DNA from: Cryptosporangium aurantiacum
Lineage (GTDB): Bacteria; Actinomycetota; Actinomycetes; Mycobacteriales; Cryptosporangiaceae
Length of the DNA stretch: 64,000 bases
Reading direction: 5' to 3'
Assembly: GCF_900143005.1 (NCBI RefSeq)
Contig: NZ_FRCS01000008.1
Span: 186,001-250,000, forward strand
The notes beneath the pieces are model-generated. The model was not told where the DNA came from, did no database searches, and was given only the letters and a program-made list of their open reading frames with translations. Positions 26,766-34,720 of this stretch are shown one piece after another; the stretch's first letter is position 1; each line of letters opens with the position of its first letter. The position numbers and the translations under genes are program-made.

Positions 26766-26976
26766 GAGCGGGGCTCCTTCAGGTGAGCTTCGACACCGTG
26801 GGTGGGGCGCACGCACGCTAGCGAGACCACAAGATCCGGACAAGTCGGTTCGTAAGTATCATCGCGCCACAGCCAACGGCTCGTTTCCGCGCTGACAACG
26901 AGGTGACAACTTCCCCGCGGCCACCGCCCGACCAAATCTGCGTTCCGCGGCTCGGCGACTTGTCGGTGATCCGGCG

Positions 26977-26982
26977 TAGGCT
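26977..26982 (+). promoter_or_regulatory. Candidate -10 box (TAGGCT) of lipA
   Basis: TAGGCT ends 8 nt before the GTG start at 26991; no Shine-Dalgarno sequence intervenes. The same hexamer occurs before lipB. Confidence 0.5.
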
Positions 26983-26990
26983 CAACGAAC

Positions 26991-27947
26991 GTGACGACGG
27001 TGCAGCCCGAAGGACGCAAACTGCTTCGGTTGGAGGCCCGCAACGCGGAGACTCCGATCGAGCGCAAGCCACCCTGGATCCGCGTGACGGCCAAGATGGG
27101 CCCCGAGTACACCGAGCTCAAGGGCCTGGTGAAGCGCGAGGGCCTGCACACGGTGTGCGAAGAGGCCGGCTGCCCGAACATCTACGAATGCTGGGAAGAC
27201 CGGGAAGCCACGTTCCTGATCGGCGGCGACCAGTGCACCCGGCGCTGTGACTTCTGCCAGATCGACACCGGCAAGCCCCAGGCGCTCGACCGGGACGAGC
27301 CGCGGCGGGTCGCGGAGAGCGTCGCCTCGATGGGGCTGCGCTACGCGACCGTCACCGGCGTAGCGCGCGACGACCTGGCCGACGGTGGTGCGTGGCTCTA
27401 CGCCGAGACCGTGCGGCAGATCCACGGGCTGGGGCAGGGCACCGGTGTCGAGCTGCTCGCGCCCGACTTCAACGCCCGGCCGGAGCTGCTCGGCCAGGTG
27501 TTCGAGGCTGCGCCCGAGGTGTTCGCCCACAACATCGAGACCGTGCCGCGGATCTTCAAGCGGATCCGCCCCGGCTTCCGCTACGAGCGTTCGCTGGACG
27601 TCATCCGCCAGGCCCGCGCCGCCGGGCTGGTCACCAAGTCGAACCTGATCCTGGGCATGGGCGAGGAGCCGGAGGAGGTCTCCGCGTCACTGCGCGACCT
27701 GCACGAGGCCGGCTGCGACCTGGTGACGATCACCCAGTACCTGCGTCCGTCCGCGCGGCACCACCCGGTCTCCCGCTGGGTGAAGCCGGAGGAGTTCGTC
27801 GCATTCCGTGAGGAGGCCGAGCAGATCGGCTTCGCCGGGGTGCTCTCCGGACCGCTGGTTCGCTCCTCGTACCGCGCCGGCCGGCTCTACCAGCAGGCGA
27901 TCGAGGCTCGCGCGGCGGCGTCCGCGCCTGCTGTCGCGTTCAATTAA
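26991..27947 (+). CDS. lipA: Lipoyl synthase LipA
   Basis: LipA is a radical-SAM enzyme that inserts two sulfur atoms into octanoyl-protein. The 318-residue sequence shows both cluster motifs: the auxiliary cluster Cys56, Cys61, Cys67 ([12 protein letters not shown]) and the radical-SAM Cys82, Cys86, Cys89 (CTRRCDFC). The C-terminal [10 protein letters not shown] holds the serine ligand of the auxiliary cluster. The N-terminus ([18 protein letters not shown]) is typical of actinobacteria. Only lipB of the lipoate pathway is nearby; its substrates SucB and possibly the glycine cleavage H-protein tie it to this region. Confidence 0.97.
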   Translation: MTTVQPEGRKLLRLEARNAETPIERKPPWIRVTAKMGPEYTELKGLVKREGLHTVCEEAGCPNIYECWEDREATFLIGGDQCTRRCDFCQIDTGKPQALDRDEPRRVAESVASMGLRYATVTGVARDDLADGGAWLYAETVRQIHGLGQGTGVELLAPDFNARPELLGQVFEAAPEVFAHNIETVPRIFKRIRPGFRYERSLDVIRQARAAGLVTKSNLILGMGEEPEEVSASLRDLHEAGCDLVTITQYLRPSARHHPVSRWVKPEEFVAFREEAEQIGFAGVLSGPLVRSSYRAGRLYQQAIEARAAASAPAVAFN

Positions 27948-28085
27948 CGCTGCTCAGCGACCGCTGTTCGGTTTGAGCTGTCCCGGAGCAGTTATCCGGA
28001 GGACACACATCGGACATGACGGTCCGGCATGATGTTCTGTGCGGACCGCAAACGACCTACTACTGACAGTAAGCAGGAGGTGCCT

Positions 28086-28295
28086 GTGACTCCCGTCGAG
28101 CCGCTGCGCCAGCTGTTCACGTCCGCGATCGCGCTCCTCCCCGAAGGTGGGCAGCGCACCGCGCGTCGTAACGCTTGGGCCGCAATGAGCGAAGACAACC
28201 GCCGTGCCCGTGACCGTCGCGAAGCCGCCACCGCGTTCACCGCGGTGCCCGGAGTGGTTCGTCAGGCGAACCGGGGTGCCGGCCACACCCACTGA
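28086..28295 (+). CDS. Small hypothetical protein (69 aa)
   Basis: Not recognised. The GTG at 28086 has AGGAGGTG just upstream, a near-perfect ribosome binding site, which decides the start over an upstream in-frame ATG at 28029. The product (TPVEPLRQLFTSAIALLPEG at the start) is basic, helical and lacks a signal. The central QRTARRNAWAAMSEDNRRAR segment suggests nucleic-acid or membrane-surface binding. It sits between lipA and the DUF4191 gene on the same strand. Confidence 0.65.
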   Translation: MTPVEPLRQLFTSAIALLPEGGQRTARRNAWAAMSEDNRRARDRREAATAFTAVPGVVRQANRGAGHTH

Positions 28296-28342
28296 ACTGC
28301 GCTGGTAGCCAGGCTCACGGTTCCCTACCGCGCCTGGCGCTC

Positions 28343-28348
28343 TAGACT
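28343..28348 (+). promoter_or_regulatory. Candidate -10 box (TAGACT) of the DUF4191 gene
   Basis: TAGACT ends 6 nt before the ATG at 28355 without a ribosome binding site; leaderless pattern. Confidence 0.45.
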
Positions 28349-28354
28349 CGACTT

Positions 28355-29071
28355 ATGGCCTCCACCACCCCCGAGAAAGTCGGCTTCCGCCAGCGGCTTC
28401 GGCAGATCTTCCAGGTATTCAAGTTCGTTCGGGGGCACGATCGTCTGATCGTCCCGCTGATGCTGGTGGCGTTCCTGGTGCCGCTGCTCATCGGCATCGG
28501 GGTCGCCTGGTTCACCGGGCTGTGGGTGATCGTCCCGCTCGCGGTGCTGATCGCGATCCTCGCCACGCTGATCGTGTTCAGCCGGCGGGTGCAGAAGGCG
28601 ACGTATGCGCAGGTGGAGGGGCAACCGGGAGCCGCGCTGGCGGTGCTCGAGTCGATGCCGGGCAACCGGAATCAGCGCAACTGGAAGTTCACGCCCGCTG
28701 TGCAGGTCAGCCAGCAGCAGGACGTCGTCCACCGGGTGGTGGGGCGGCCGGGCGTGATCCTGCTCGGCGAGGGCGCCAGCCACCGGGTGAAGCAGCTGGT
28801 CAACACCGAGCGCAAGCGGATCAGCCGGGTGCTCACCGACGTGCCGATCCACGACGTGATCGTGGGCGAGGACGAGGACAAGGTCTCGATCCGGAAGCTC
28901 CAGTCGCACCTGCAGAAGCTGCCGAAGAGCTTGACGCCGGGGCAGGTCGGGCAGGTTGCGCAGCGGCTCCAGGGCCTCGGCGGCGCCCGTCCCCCGATCC
29001 CCAAGGGCCCGATGCCGAAGAGCGCGCGGGCCATGAAGGGCGCCAAACAACAAATGTACCGGGGGCGGTGA
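28355..29071 (+). CDS. DUF4191 family membrane protein
   Basis: A 238-residue protein conserved next to lipA in actinobacteria, with unknown function. Two membrane helices at about residues 30-75 (IVPLMLVAFLVPLLIGIGVA and LWVIVPLAVLIAILATLIV) precede a long cytosolic domain rich in Lys/Arg, which includes the VVGRPGVILLGEGASHRVK segment. The C-terminus is very basic (PMPKSARAMKGAKQQMYRGR). The conserved neighbourhood suggests a link to lipoate or envelope metabolism, but this is only association. Confidence 0.9.
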   Translation: MASTTPEKVGFRQRLRQIFQVFKFVRGHDRLIVPLMLVAFLVPLLIGIGVAWFTGLWVIVPLAVLIAILATLIVFSRRVQKATYAQVEGQPGAALAVLESMPGNRNQRNWKFTPAVQVSQQQDVVHRVVGRPGVILLGEGASHRVKQLVNTERKRISRVLTDVPIHDVIVGEDEDKVSIRKLQSHLQKLPKSLTPGQVGQVAQRLQGLGGARPPIPKGPMPKSARAMKGAKQQMYRGR

Positions 29072-29247
29072 GCGGCGGGCTCCAGCGCCGTTGTTTGAAC
29101 GACAACTGCGCGCGCCTGGCGGCGAGCCGCGTTGTTCCGCGGGGTGGCCTGGGAGTGGACCCGGTTGGGCGCGTTATGGGTGGCCTAGGTGGGGCCGCTC
29201 TCATGGGTGCAGCGCGCCATGCGTCGCGGGCGGGGCGGCGCGGCGGG

Positions 29248-29655
29248 CTATGCGGTGGGCGCGTTGCGGAGCACGATGCTGCCGGCGATCTTGTCGTGGT
29301 AGCGACGTCCGTCGGCGGTGGTGAGTAGCGCTGGGATCAGCACGATGATCAGCAGCGTGCGCAGCAGCCCCCGGAAGAGCCCGATCGGACGGCTGTCGGC
29401 GACCCCCAGGCAGCGGATCCCGAGCAGCCGCATCCCCGGCGACTCTCCGAACAGCCCGATGAAGAGCGTGTAGGCGACCAGGAACACGAGCGTGCTCCAG
29501 CCGCCCGGAGGGTCGGGGTAGGTGAACAGCCCGGCGACCATCGCGCACAGCACGCCATCCACGAGAAACGCCGCGACACGGCGTCCGAATGACGCAGTTG
29601 GCAGTTCGACGGCGGCCGAACCGCCGCGCGACGCACTGGACCGGTCCTCACTCAC
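29248..29655 (-). CDS. RDD family membrane protein
   Basis: A 135-residue protein with the RDD-type core: ASFGRRVAAFLVDGVLCAMV (the Arg-Asp pair of the family), a second helix WSTLVFLVAYTLFIGLFGES, the conserved GMRLLGIR turn and a third helix LLRTLLIIVLIPALL. The gene commonly lies beside glnA in actinobacteria. Transport or envelope roles have been suggested for some RDD proteins; none can be assigned here. The GTG start is divergent from glnA across 233 bp. Confidence 0.9.
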   Translation of the reverse strand: MSEDRSSASRGGSAAVELPTASFGRRVAAFLVDGVLCAMVAGLFTYPDPPGGWSTLVFLVAYTLFIGLFGESPGMRLLGIRCLGVADSRPIGLFRGLLRTLLIIVLIPALLTTADGRRYHDKIAGSIVLRNAPTA

Positions 29656-29803
29656 CCCCCGAGCCTAGCCAACCGTGAACCCGCAGCGTGAACAAGGTTT
29701 GACACGTACGGAGCCGGAACACCCGGGGCGGCCTACGCAGCGTCGTTGCTTCGTCCTAAGCTGTCCGAGAATGGGCGCTCCCGCCTTCGTACCGTCACCC
29801 TGG

Positions 29804-29841
29804 TTAACATCCGCGAAACTGATGGGACATTGGCAGGCAAC
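29804..29841 (+). promoter_or_regulatory. Candidate GlnR box upstream of glnA
   Basis: TTAAC-6 nt-GAAAC-6 nt-GACAT-6 nt-GCAAC follows the actinomycete GlnR layout gTnAC-n6-GaAAC-n6-GtnAC-n6-GAAAc, with a strong first pair and a weaker second pair. It ends 47 bp before the glnA start. GlnR control of glnA is established in Streptomyces; binding here is inferred. Confidence 0.6.
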
Positions 29842-29888
29842 GGGCGCTTCCTACGTTGTGGCCAGCGACCCACACTGACGGAGGACGG

Positions 29889-31310
29889 ATGTTTTCCCAG
29901 CCCGATGAACTGATTCGGTACATCCAGGACGAAGGCGTTCGCTTCGTGGACGTCCGGTTCTGTGACCTCCCGGGTGTCATGCAGCACTTCACGGTCCCGG
30001 TCGAGTCGTTCGACACGGACATCCTCGAAGAGGGACTGGCGTTCGACGGATCCTCGATCCGTGGCTTCCAGGCCATCCACGAGTCGGACATGCTGCTGCT
30101 GCCGGACGTCTCGACGGCCTTCGTCGACCCGTTCCGAGTGCAGAAGACGGTCGCGCTGAACTTCTTCATCGCTGACCCGTTCACCCGCGAGGCCTACTCC
30201 CGCGACCCGCGCAACATCGCCAAGAAGGCCGAGCAGTACCTGGCCACCAGCGGCATCGCCGACACCGCGTACTTCGGTGCCGAGGCGGAGTTCTACATCT
30301 TCGACTCGATTCGTTTCGACACGAACCAGCACAGCTCGTTCTACTACGTCGACTCGATCGAGGGCGCCTGGAACAGCGGCCGCGAGGAAGAGGGCGGCAA
30401 CCGCGGCTACAAGACGAACTACAAGGGCGGGTACTTCCCGGTCCCCCCGGTCGACCACTACGCCGACCTGCGCGACGAGATGGTGCAGAAGCTGCAGCAG
30501 GTGGGCATCAGCGTCGAGCGTGGTCACCACGAGGTGGGCACCGCCGGCCAGGCCGAGATCAACTACAAGTTCTCGACGCTGCTGCACTCCGCGGACAACC
30601 TGATGCTGTTCAAGTACATCATCAAGAACACCGCGTGGAACGCCGGCAAGACCGTCACCTTCATGCCGAAGCCGCTCTTCGGTGACAACGGCTCGGGTAT
30701 GCACACCCACCAGAGCCTGTGGAAGGACGGCAACCCGCTCATGTACGACGAGGTCGGCTACGCCGGTCTCTCGGACACCGCGCGCTGGTACATCGGTGGT
30801 CTGCTCAAGCACGCCCCGTCGCTGCTCGCGTTCACCAACCCGACCGTCAACTCGTACCGCCGGCTGGTGCCGGGCTACGAGGCCCCGGTCAACCTGGTCT
30901 ACTCGCAGCGCAACCGCTCCGCCTGCACGCGTATCCCGATCGTCAGCAGCCCGAAGGCCAAGCGGATCGAGTTCCGGGTGCCGGACCCGTCGGCCAACCC
31001 GTACCTCGCGTTCTCCGCGATGCTGATGGCCGGCCTGGACGGCATCAAGAACAAGATCGAGCCGCCGACGCCGGTCGACAAGGACCTCTACGAGCTCCCG
31101 CCGGACGAGCTGGCCGAGGTCGCGCAGGTTCCGGGCTCGCTCCCCGAGGTGCTCGACCGCCTCGAGGTCGACCACGACTACCTGCTCGAGGGTGGCGTGT
31201 TCACCTCGGACCTGATCGAGACGTGGATCGAGTACAAGCGGGCCAACGAGGTCGACCCGGTGCGTCTGCGCCCGACCCCGCACGAGTTCGCGCTGTACTT
31301 CGACATCTGA
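29889..31310 (+). CDS. glnA: Glutamine synthetase type I (GlnA1)
   Basis: Dodecameric enzyme that makes glutamine from glutamate, ammonia and ATP. The 473-residue sequence has the N-terminal latch and beta-grasp [11 protein letters not shown], the metal-binding [12 protein letters not shown], the ATP-binding [16 protein letters not shown] and NRSACTRIP. Tyr401 in [11 protein letters not shown] is the adenylylation site. That tyrosine, together with glnE 7 kb downstream and a GlnR box upstream, indicates control at both transcription and activity. The ATG at 29889 is preceded by GGAGGACGG. A strong terminator follows, so it is monocistronic. Confidence 0.98.
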   Translation: MFSQPDELIRYIQDEGVRFVDVRFCDLPGVMQHFTVPVESFDTDILEEGLAFDGSSIRGFQAIHESDMLLLPDVSTAFVDPFRVQKTVALNFFIADPFTREAYSRDPRNIAKKAEQYLATSGIADTAYFGAEAEFYIFDSIRFDTNQHSSFYYVDSIEGAWNSGREEEGGNRGYKTNYKGGYFPVPPVDHYADLRDEMVQKLQQVGISVERGHHEVGTAGQAEINYKFSTLLHSADNLMLFKYIIKNTAWNAGKTVTFMPKPLFGDNGSGMHTHQSLWKDGNPLMYDEVGYAGLSDTARWYIGGLLKHAPSLLAFTNPTVNSYRRLVPGYEAPVNLVYSQRNRSACTRIPIVSSPKAKRIEFRVPDPSANPYLAFSAMLMAGLDGIKNKIEPPTPVDKDLYELPPDELAEVAQVPGSLPEVLDRLEVDHDYLLEGGVFTSDLIETWIEYKRANEVDPVRLRPTPHEFALYFDI

Positions 31311-31342
31311 TCGAGCGGTAGGCCCCGTCAGGACGTCGCCGA

Positions 31343-31390
31343 GCCGCCGGCCGCCTCTGCTCCGCACGGAGCACGCGGCCGGCGGCTTTT
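31343..31390 (+). terminator. Rho-independent terminator of glnA
   Basis: Outer arms GCCGCCGGCCGC and GCGGCCGGCGGC pair perfectly, an inner TGCTCC/GGAGCA stem adds to it, and TTTT follows directly. It is 32 bp after the glnA stop. Confidence 0.9.
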
Positions 31391-31474
31391 CGCTCAGCCG
31401 ATCAGCGGCAGATCCCGGTCCTTGCGACGATCCGTGGGACGACGCAGCGGAGGGTACCGGCGCCCCACGCAGGT

Positions 31475-32881
31475 TCAGGCTCGTGCGTCGGCCGCCGACA
31501 GCGAGGTGGGTAGACGCCACGCGACCAGGACGCCGGTCACCGAGACCACGGCCAGCACCGCCATCGCCAACCCGTACGCCCGCTCGGGCGTGCTCGTGAG
31601 ACCGGCGACGAGGATCGTGCCCGCGATCGCGGTGCCGAGCGACGAGCCCAGGTTGGACACGCTGCGCGAGAGACCCGAGATCTCGCCCTGCAGGTCCTCG
31701 TCGAAGCTCGATTGGACGACGTTCACCGACGGGGTCAGCATGGCGCCCAGACCGAACCCGATCAGCAGCAGCCCCGGCGCGAACGCCCACGCGCTGGGCG
31801 AGCCGATCACCATCGCCAGCAGCACCCCGATGCCGCAGGCCGTGAGGCCGAAGCCCGCCATGATCAGCGTGCGCTGCGACCGGCGCTTGGCGAGTCGCGC
31901 GGCGGCCAGCGACGACGTGAGGAGGCCGACCGTGACCGCGGTGAAGATGACGCCGGTCTCGATCGCGTCGTAGCCGCGGACGACCTGCAGGTAGGCCGAG
32001 ACCACGAACGATGACCCCATCAGCACCAGCCACTGCGCGTTCTGGGTGACCAGGCCGAGATTGGACGTGCGGTTGCGGAACAGGCGCGTCGGCAGCAGGA
32101 CCTCGTCGCCGGCCCGCTCCCGGGCGCGCGTGGAACGGAAGAACCACGCCAGCACGGCGGCGCCTGCGGCGATGAGCCCGAGCATCAACCAGACGTTGTC
32201 GTCGGCCGCCAGGATTCCCAGCACCAGCAGTATCAGCCCGACCGCTGACAGGGCCGCGCCCCGCCCGTCGAACGGCAGCGTGGGGTTCGCCGGAAGCGGG
32301 TCGCGGATCCGGCGGGCCAGCCAGACGATCACGCCGACGATCACCGCCTGGAAGACGAACGCCACCCGCCAGCTGATCGCGTAGGTGATGAGCCCGCCGA
32401 TCAGAGGGCCGGCCGCGGCGCCGACGCCGCCCAGCGCGCTGATCACGCCGAACGCGCGAGCACGGGACGTCAGGCCGGTGAAGAGCAACGTGGTGAGGAT
32501 GTAGACCGGCGGGATCAGGAGCGCGGTGCCCACCCCTTGCAGGATCGAGTAGCCGAGGATCAGCACACCCAAGCCCGGCGCCAGCGCGCTCACCAGCGCG
32601 CCGACGCCGTACAGGGCCAGCCCCGCGAGGAAGCACCGGTTCCGCCCGTAGCGGTCGGTGAGCTTGCCGCCGGGGATCATCAACGCGGCCATCACCAGGA
32701 GAAACGCGGTGATCGCGGTCTGCACACCCTGCACCGTGGTGTCCAGATCGGAGCTGATGTCGTTGATCATCACGTTCATGTTCGAACCGGCGAAGCTGCA
32801 GATGAACTGGGCCAGCGCGAGCGGGATCAGGGCCCGCCGCTGTGCGGTCGTCGGTCGTCCCGCCGAGTGCTCGTCGGCCAC
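31475..32881 (-). CDS. MFS drug-resistance transporter, EmrB/QacA (DHA2) type
   Basis: A 468-residue membrane protein with about 14 helices. Motif A (GGKLTDRYGRNR) lies between TM2 and TM3, and the motif-C-like GGVGAAAGPLIGGLI is in TM5. The lead ALIPLALAQFICSFAGSNMN with MINDISSDL after it is the first helix. DHA2 transporters export drugs or metabolites by proton antiport; the substrate is unknown. The GTG at 32881 gives a sensible N-terminus, while the longer frame upstream is Arg-rich and runs toward repeat DNA. No adjacent TetR or MarR regulator is present. Confidence 0.9.
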   Translation of the reverse strand: MADEHSAGRPTTAQRRALIPLALAQFICSFAGSNMNVMINDISSDLDTTVQGVQTAITAFLLVMAALMIPGGKLTDRYGRNRCFLAGLALYGVGALVSALAPGLGVLILGYSILQGVGTALLIPPVYILTTLLFTGLTSRARAFGVISALGGVGAAAGPLIGGLITYAISWRVAFVFQAVIVGVIVWLARRIRDPLPANPTLPFDGRGAALSAVGLILLVLGILAADDNVWLMLGLIAAGAAVLAWFFRSTRARERAGDEVLLPTRLFRNRTSNLGLVTQNAQWLVLMGSSFVVSAYLQVVRGYDAIETGVIFTAVTVGLLTSSLAAARLAKRRSQRTLIMAGFGLTACGIGVLLAMVIGSPSAWAFAPGLLLIGFGLGAMLTPSVNVVQSSFDEDLQGEISGLSRSVSNLGSSLGTAIAGTILVAGLTSTPERAYGLAMAVLAVVSVTGVLVAWRLPTSLSAADARA

Positions 32882-33025
32882 TGCGTCCGCCCTTCTCTCC
32901 CGTCCCGCGAGCCGTCGGCCCGCGGGGCTGGGGCAATCTGCGCCCTGATCCTCGCGTCCGCGCGGGATCACCGCCTCGCCCGGAACAGGTGATCCGCGAC
33001 CGGCTGCCAGCGGATCGGCAGCGCG

Positions 33026-33135
33026 GGCGTAGCGCGCGGCGACCTCGTCGCCCGGGTGTAGCGCGGCGACCTCGTCGCCCAGGCGTAGCGCGGCGATCTC
33101 GTCGCCCAGGCGTAGCGCGCGGCGAGCTCGTCGCC
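33026..33135. repeat. Four tandem copies of a 27-29 bp unit
   Basis: Units begin at about 33026, 33055, 33082 and 33109, each reading roughly GGCGTAGCGCGGCGACCTCG followed by TCGCCCA. Each contains a small hairpin (GGCGAC-CTC-GTCGCC, with variants). The array ends 1 bp before the methyltransferase stop codon and lies between it and the MFS gene. Confidence 0.85.
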
Positions 33136-33136
33136 G

Positions 33137-33919
33137 TTAGGCGGCGGTGGCCACGAGGACGTGCGCTTCGTCGGCGGACACCGTCCGGCAGTCCAGCCCG
33201 GACGCCGTGACGAACGACGCGAGCGTCGGCGCCTGGCGCTCGCTGGTCTCCACCAGCAGGTGTCCCCCGGGCGCCAACCAGCTCGCCGCGTCCCGGATCA
33301 CCCGCCGCAGCACGTCGAGTCCGTCCGGACCACCGTCGAGCGCGACCCGATGCTCGTGCACACGCGCCTCCGGCGGGAGCAGCCGAATCGCCTCGGTCGG
33401 GACGTACGGCGCGTTGGCGAGCAGGACGTCCACCCGGCCGCGCAGCGTCGGCGGGAGCGGCGCGTAGAGGTCGCCCTCGTACACATGCCCGCCGACCGGG
33501 AGCACGTTGCGCCGCGCGGACCGGACGGCGGCGGGGTCGATGTCGACCGCGTGCAGCGCGACGCCGTCCAGAGCAGCCGCCAGCGCAACGCCCAGCGCCC
33601 CCGAGCCGCAGCACAGGTCGACGATCGTCGCCGCCGACGGAGCCAGCGCCGCGGCCTGCCGAACGAGCAGCTCGGTCCGGCGCCGGGGCACGAACACCCC
33701 CGGGTCGACGGTGATCCGGAGCCCACAGAACTCAGCCCAGCCGAGGACGTGTTCGAGGGGCAGACCGGCGATGCGTTGATCGACCATGGCGATCAGCTTG
33801 TTGGGCGACGGCGACGCGGCTATGAGCAGCTGGGCTTCGTCCTCCGCGAAGACGCATCCGGCGGCACGCAGACGGCTCACGATGACCGACTCGGAAGGGA
33901 ACAGCGAGGAAACCGACAT
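33137..33919 (-). CDS. HemK/PrmC-like N5-glutamine methyltransferase
   Basis: A SAM-dependent methyltransferase of 260 residues. It has an N-terminal helical domain, FVPRRRTELLVRQA before the Rossmann core, the SAM-binding motif IVDLCCGSGALGVALA near residue 105, HAVDIDPAAV, and NAPY at the catalytic site where PrmC/HemK has NPPY. PrmC methylates release factors; the NAPY variant is found in a group annotated as putative protein N5-glutamine methyltransferases whose target is not known. The ATG at 33919 has GAAAGG upstream; a GTG five codons earlier is the alternative. Confidence 0.85.
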   Translation of the reverse strand: MSVSSLFPSESVIVSRLRAAGCVFAEDEAQLLIAASPSPNKLIAMVDQRIAGLPLEHVLGWAEFCGLRITVDPGVFVPRRRTELLVRQAAALAPSAATIVDLCCGSGALGVALAAALDGVALHAVDIDPAAVRSARRNVLPVGGHVYEGDLYAPLPPTLRGRVDVLLANAPYVPTEAIRLLPPEARVHEHRVALDGGPDGLDVLRRVIRDAASWLAPGGHLLVETSERQAPTLASFVTASGLDCRTVSADEAHVLVATAA

Positions 33920-34123
33920 GAGAGGGCCTTTCACCTGTTGAAGGGCGCTCCCGCGGTCCCTCCCCTACCGGGAGGAGCCCGGACGGCGGTGAGGAGGGAG
34001 CACCCAGCCAAACCAGACGTTGATGGGTCTCACCTCCTCGACTCGTGCACGGATCCGAACGACGCACACAGTACCGGCGAGACGCGGCCCCGGCGAGCGA
34101 ACTTCGCGCCCCGCCCGGGAGCC

Positions 34124-34513
34124 TCAGTCGTCCGTGAACGGATGAGTGTGCATCCACCAGATCAACACCGCGCGGGTCGCCGCACGGCGGGAGGCGTACG
34201 TCTCGGCCCACGGCAGCGATTCCTCCACCGGGCAGATCCACCATTCGCCGGTACTGAGCACGCCGAGCACGGCGACCGGTACCTCCTCCCGCAGCAGCAG
34301 CCACCGGGTTCGAGGCAGCGGACGGAGCTGCCAGGGCGACGGTGGATCCTCCTCGGCGGGGTCGGGCTGACCGGTGCGAGACCGCGCGGGCCGCCCGGGC
34401 CGCACGGGTGGCGCAGGCGGCGCGGGTGGCGCAGGCGGCGCAGGCGGCGTGGGCGGCGTGGGCGGCGTTGCCCGCACGGGCGTGGGGTCGAACCAGGGAT
34501 TGCGCTCGGCCAT
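34124..34513 (-). CDS. Proline-rich hypothetical protein
   Basis: A 129-residue protein. The start MAERNPWFDPTPVRATPP has a GGGAGGTAG site upstream. Residues 15-45 are a Pro-rich (PPAPPAPP) tract. The C-terminal 75 residues look folded and Trp-rich (WQLRPLPRTRWLLLREEVPV, GEWWICPVEESLPW, AVLIWWMHTHPF). I do not recognise the domain. It is divergent from the helix-turn-helix gene at 34721 and shares with it a 207-bp gap full of CCGGAC repeats. Confidence 0.68.
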   Translation of the reverse strand: MAERNPWFDPTPVRATPPTPPTPPAPPAPPAPPAPPVRPGRPARSRTGQPDPAEEDPPSPWQLRPLPRTRWLLLREEVPVAVLGVLSTGEWWICPVEESLPWAETYASRRAATRAVLIWWMHTHPFTDD

Positions 34514-34606
34514 CGGTGCTACCTCCCCGTCGGACGCCGGCGTTTCCGGCGTTCGTGGAGGCAGCAAAGTCGGTCCGGGGAAATGTCCGACGGCGCTTCT
34601 ACGATG

Positions 34607-34673
34607 CCGGACACCGGACGGACGGCCGGACAAGACCGGACAGTGTCCGGACGCCCGCGGCACTGGACCGGAC
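34607..34673 (+). promoter_or_regulatory. Helically phased CCGGAC repeats (candidate operator)
   Basis: CCGGAC occurs at 34607, 34614, 34626, 34636, 34647 and 34668, and GTCCGG at 34573. From 34614 the spacings are 12, 10, 11 and 21 bp, close to whole helical turns, so the copies would lie on one face of the DNA. The cluster ends 48 bp before the start of a helix-turn-helix gene and lies in its shared promoter region. Confidence 0.6.
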
Positions 34674-34720
34674 GCCTCGGTCAGGGGACAAATTGGATTC
34701 GCCGGGGGAGGGTGAGGCGC

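Noticed and set aside
33026-33135. CRISPR array
   Set aside because: The repeats are directly adjacent with no unique spacers, and no cas genes are in the window.
29733-33614. Open frame of 1293 codons on the minus strand
   Set aside because: It lies opposite glnA and out of frame with the MFS and methyltransferase genes; the translation is Arg/Val-rich shadow sequence.
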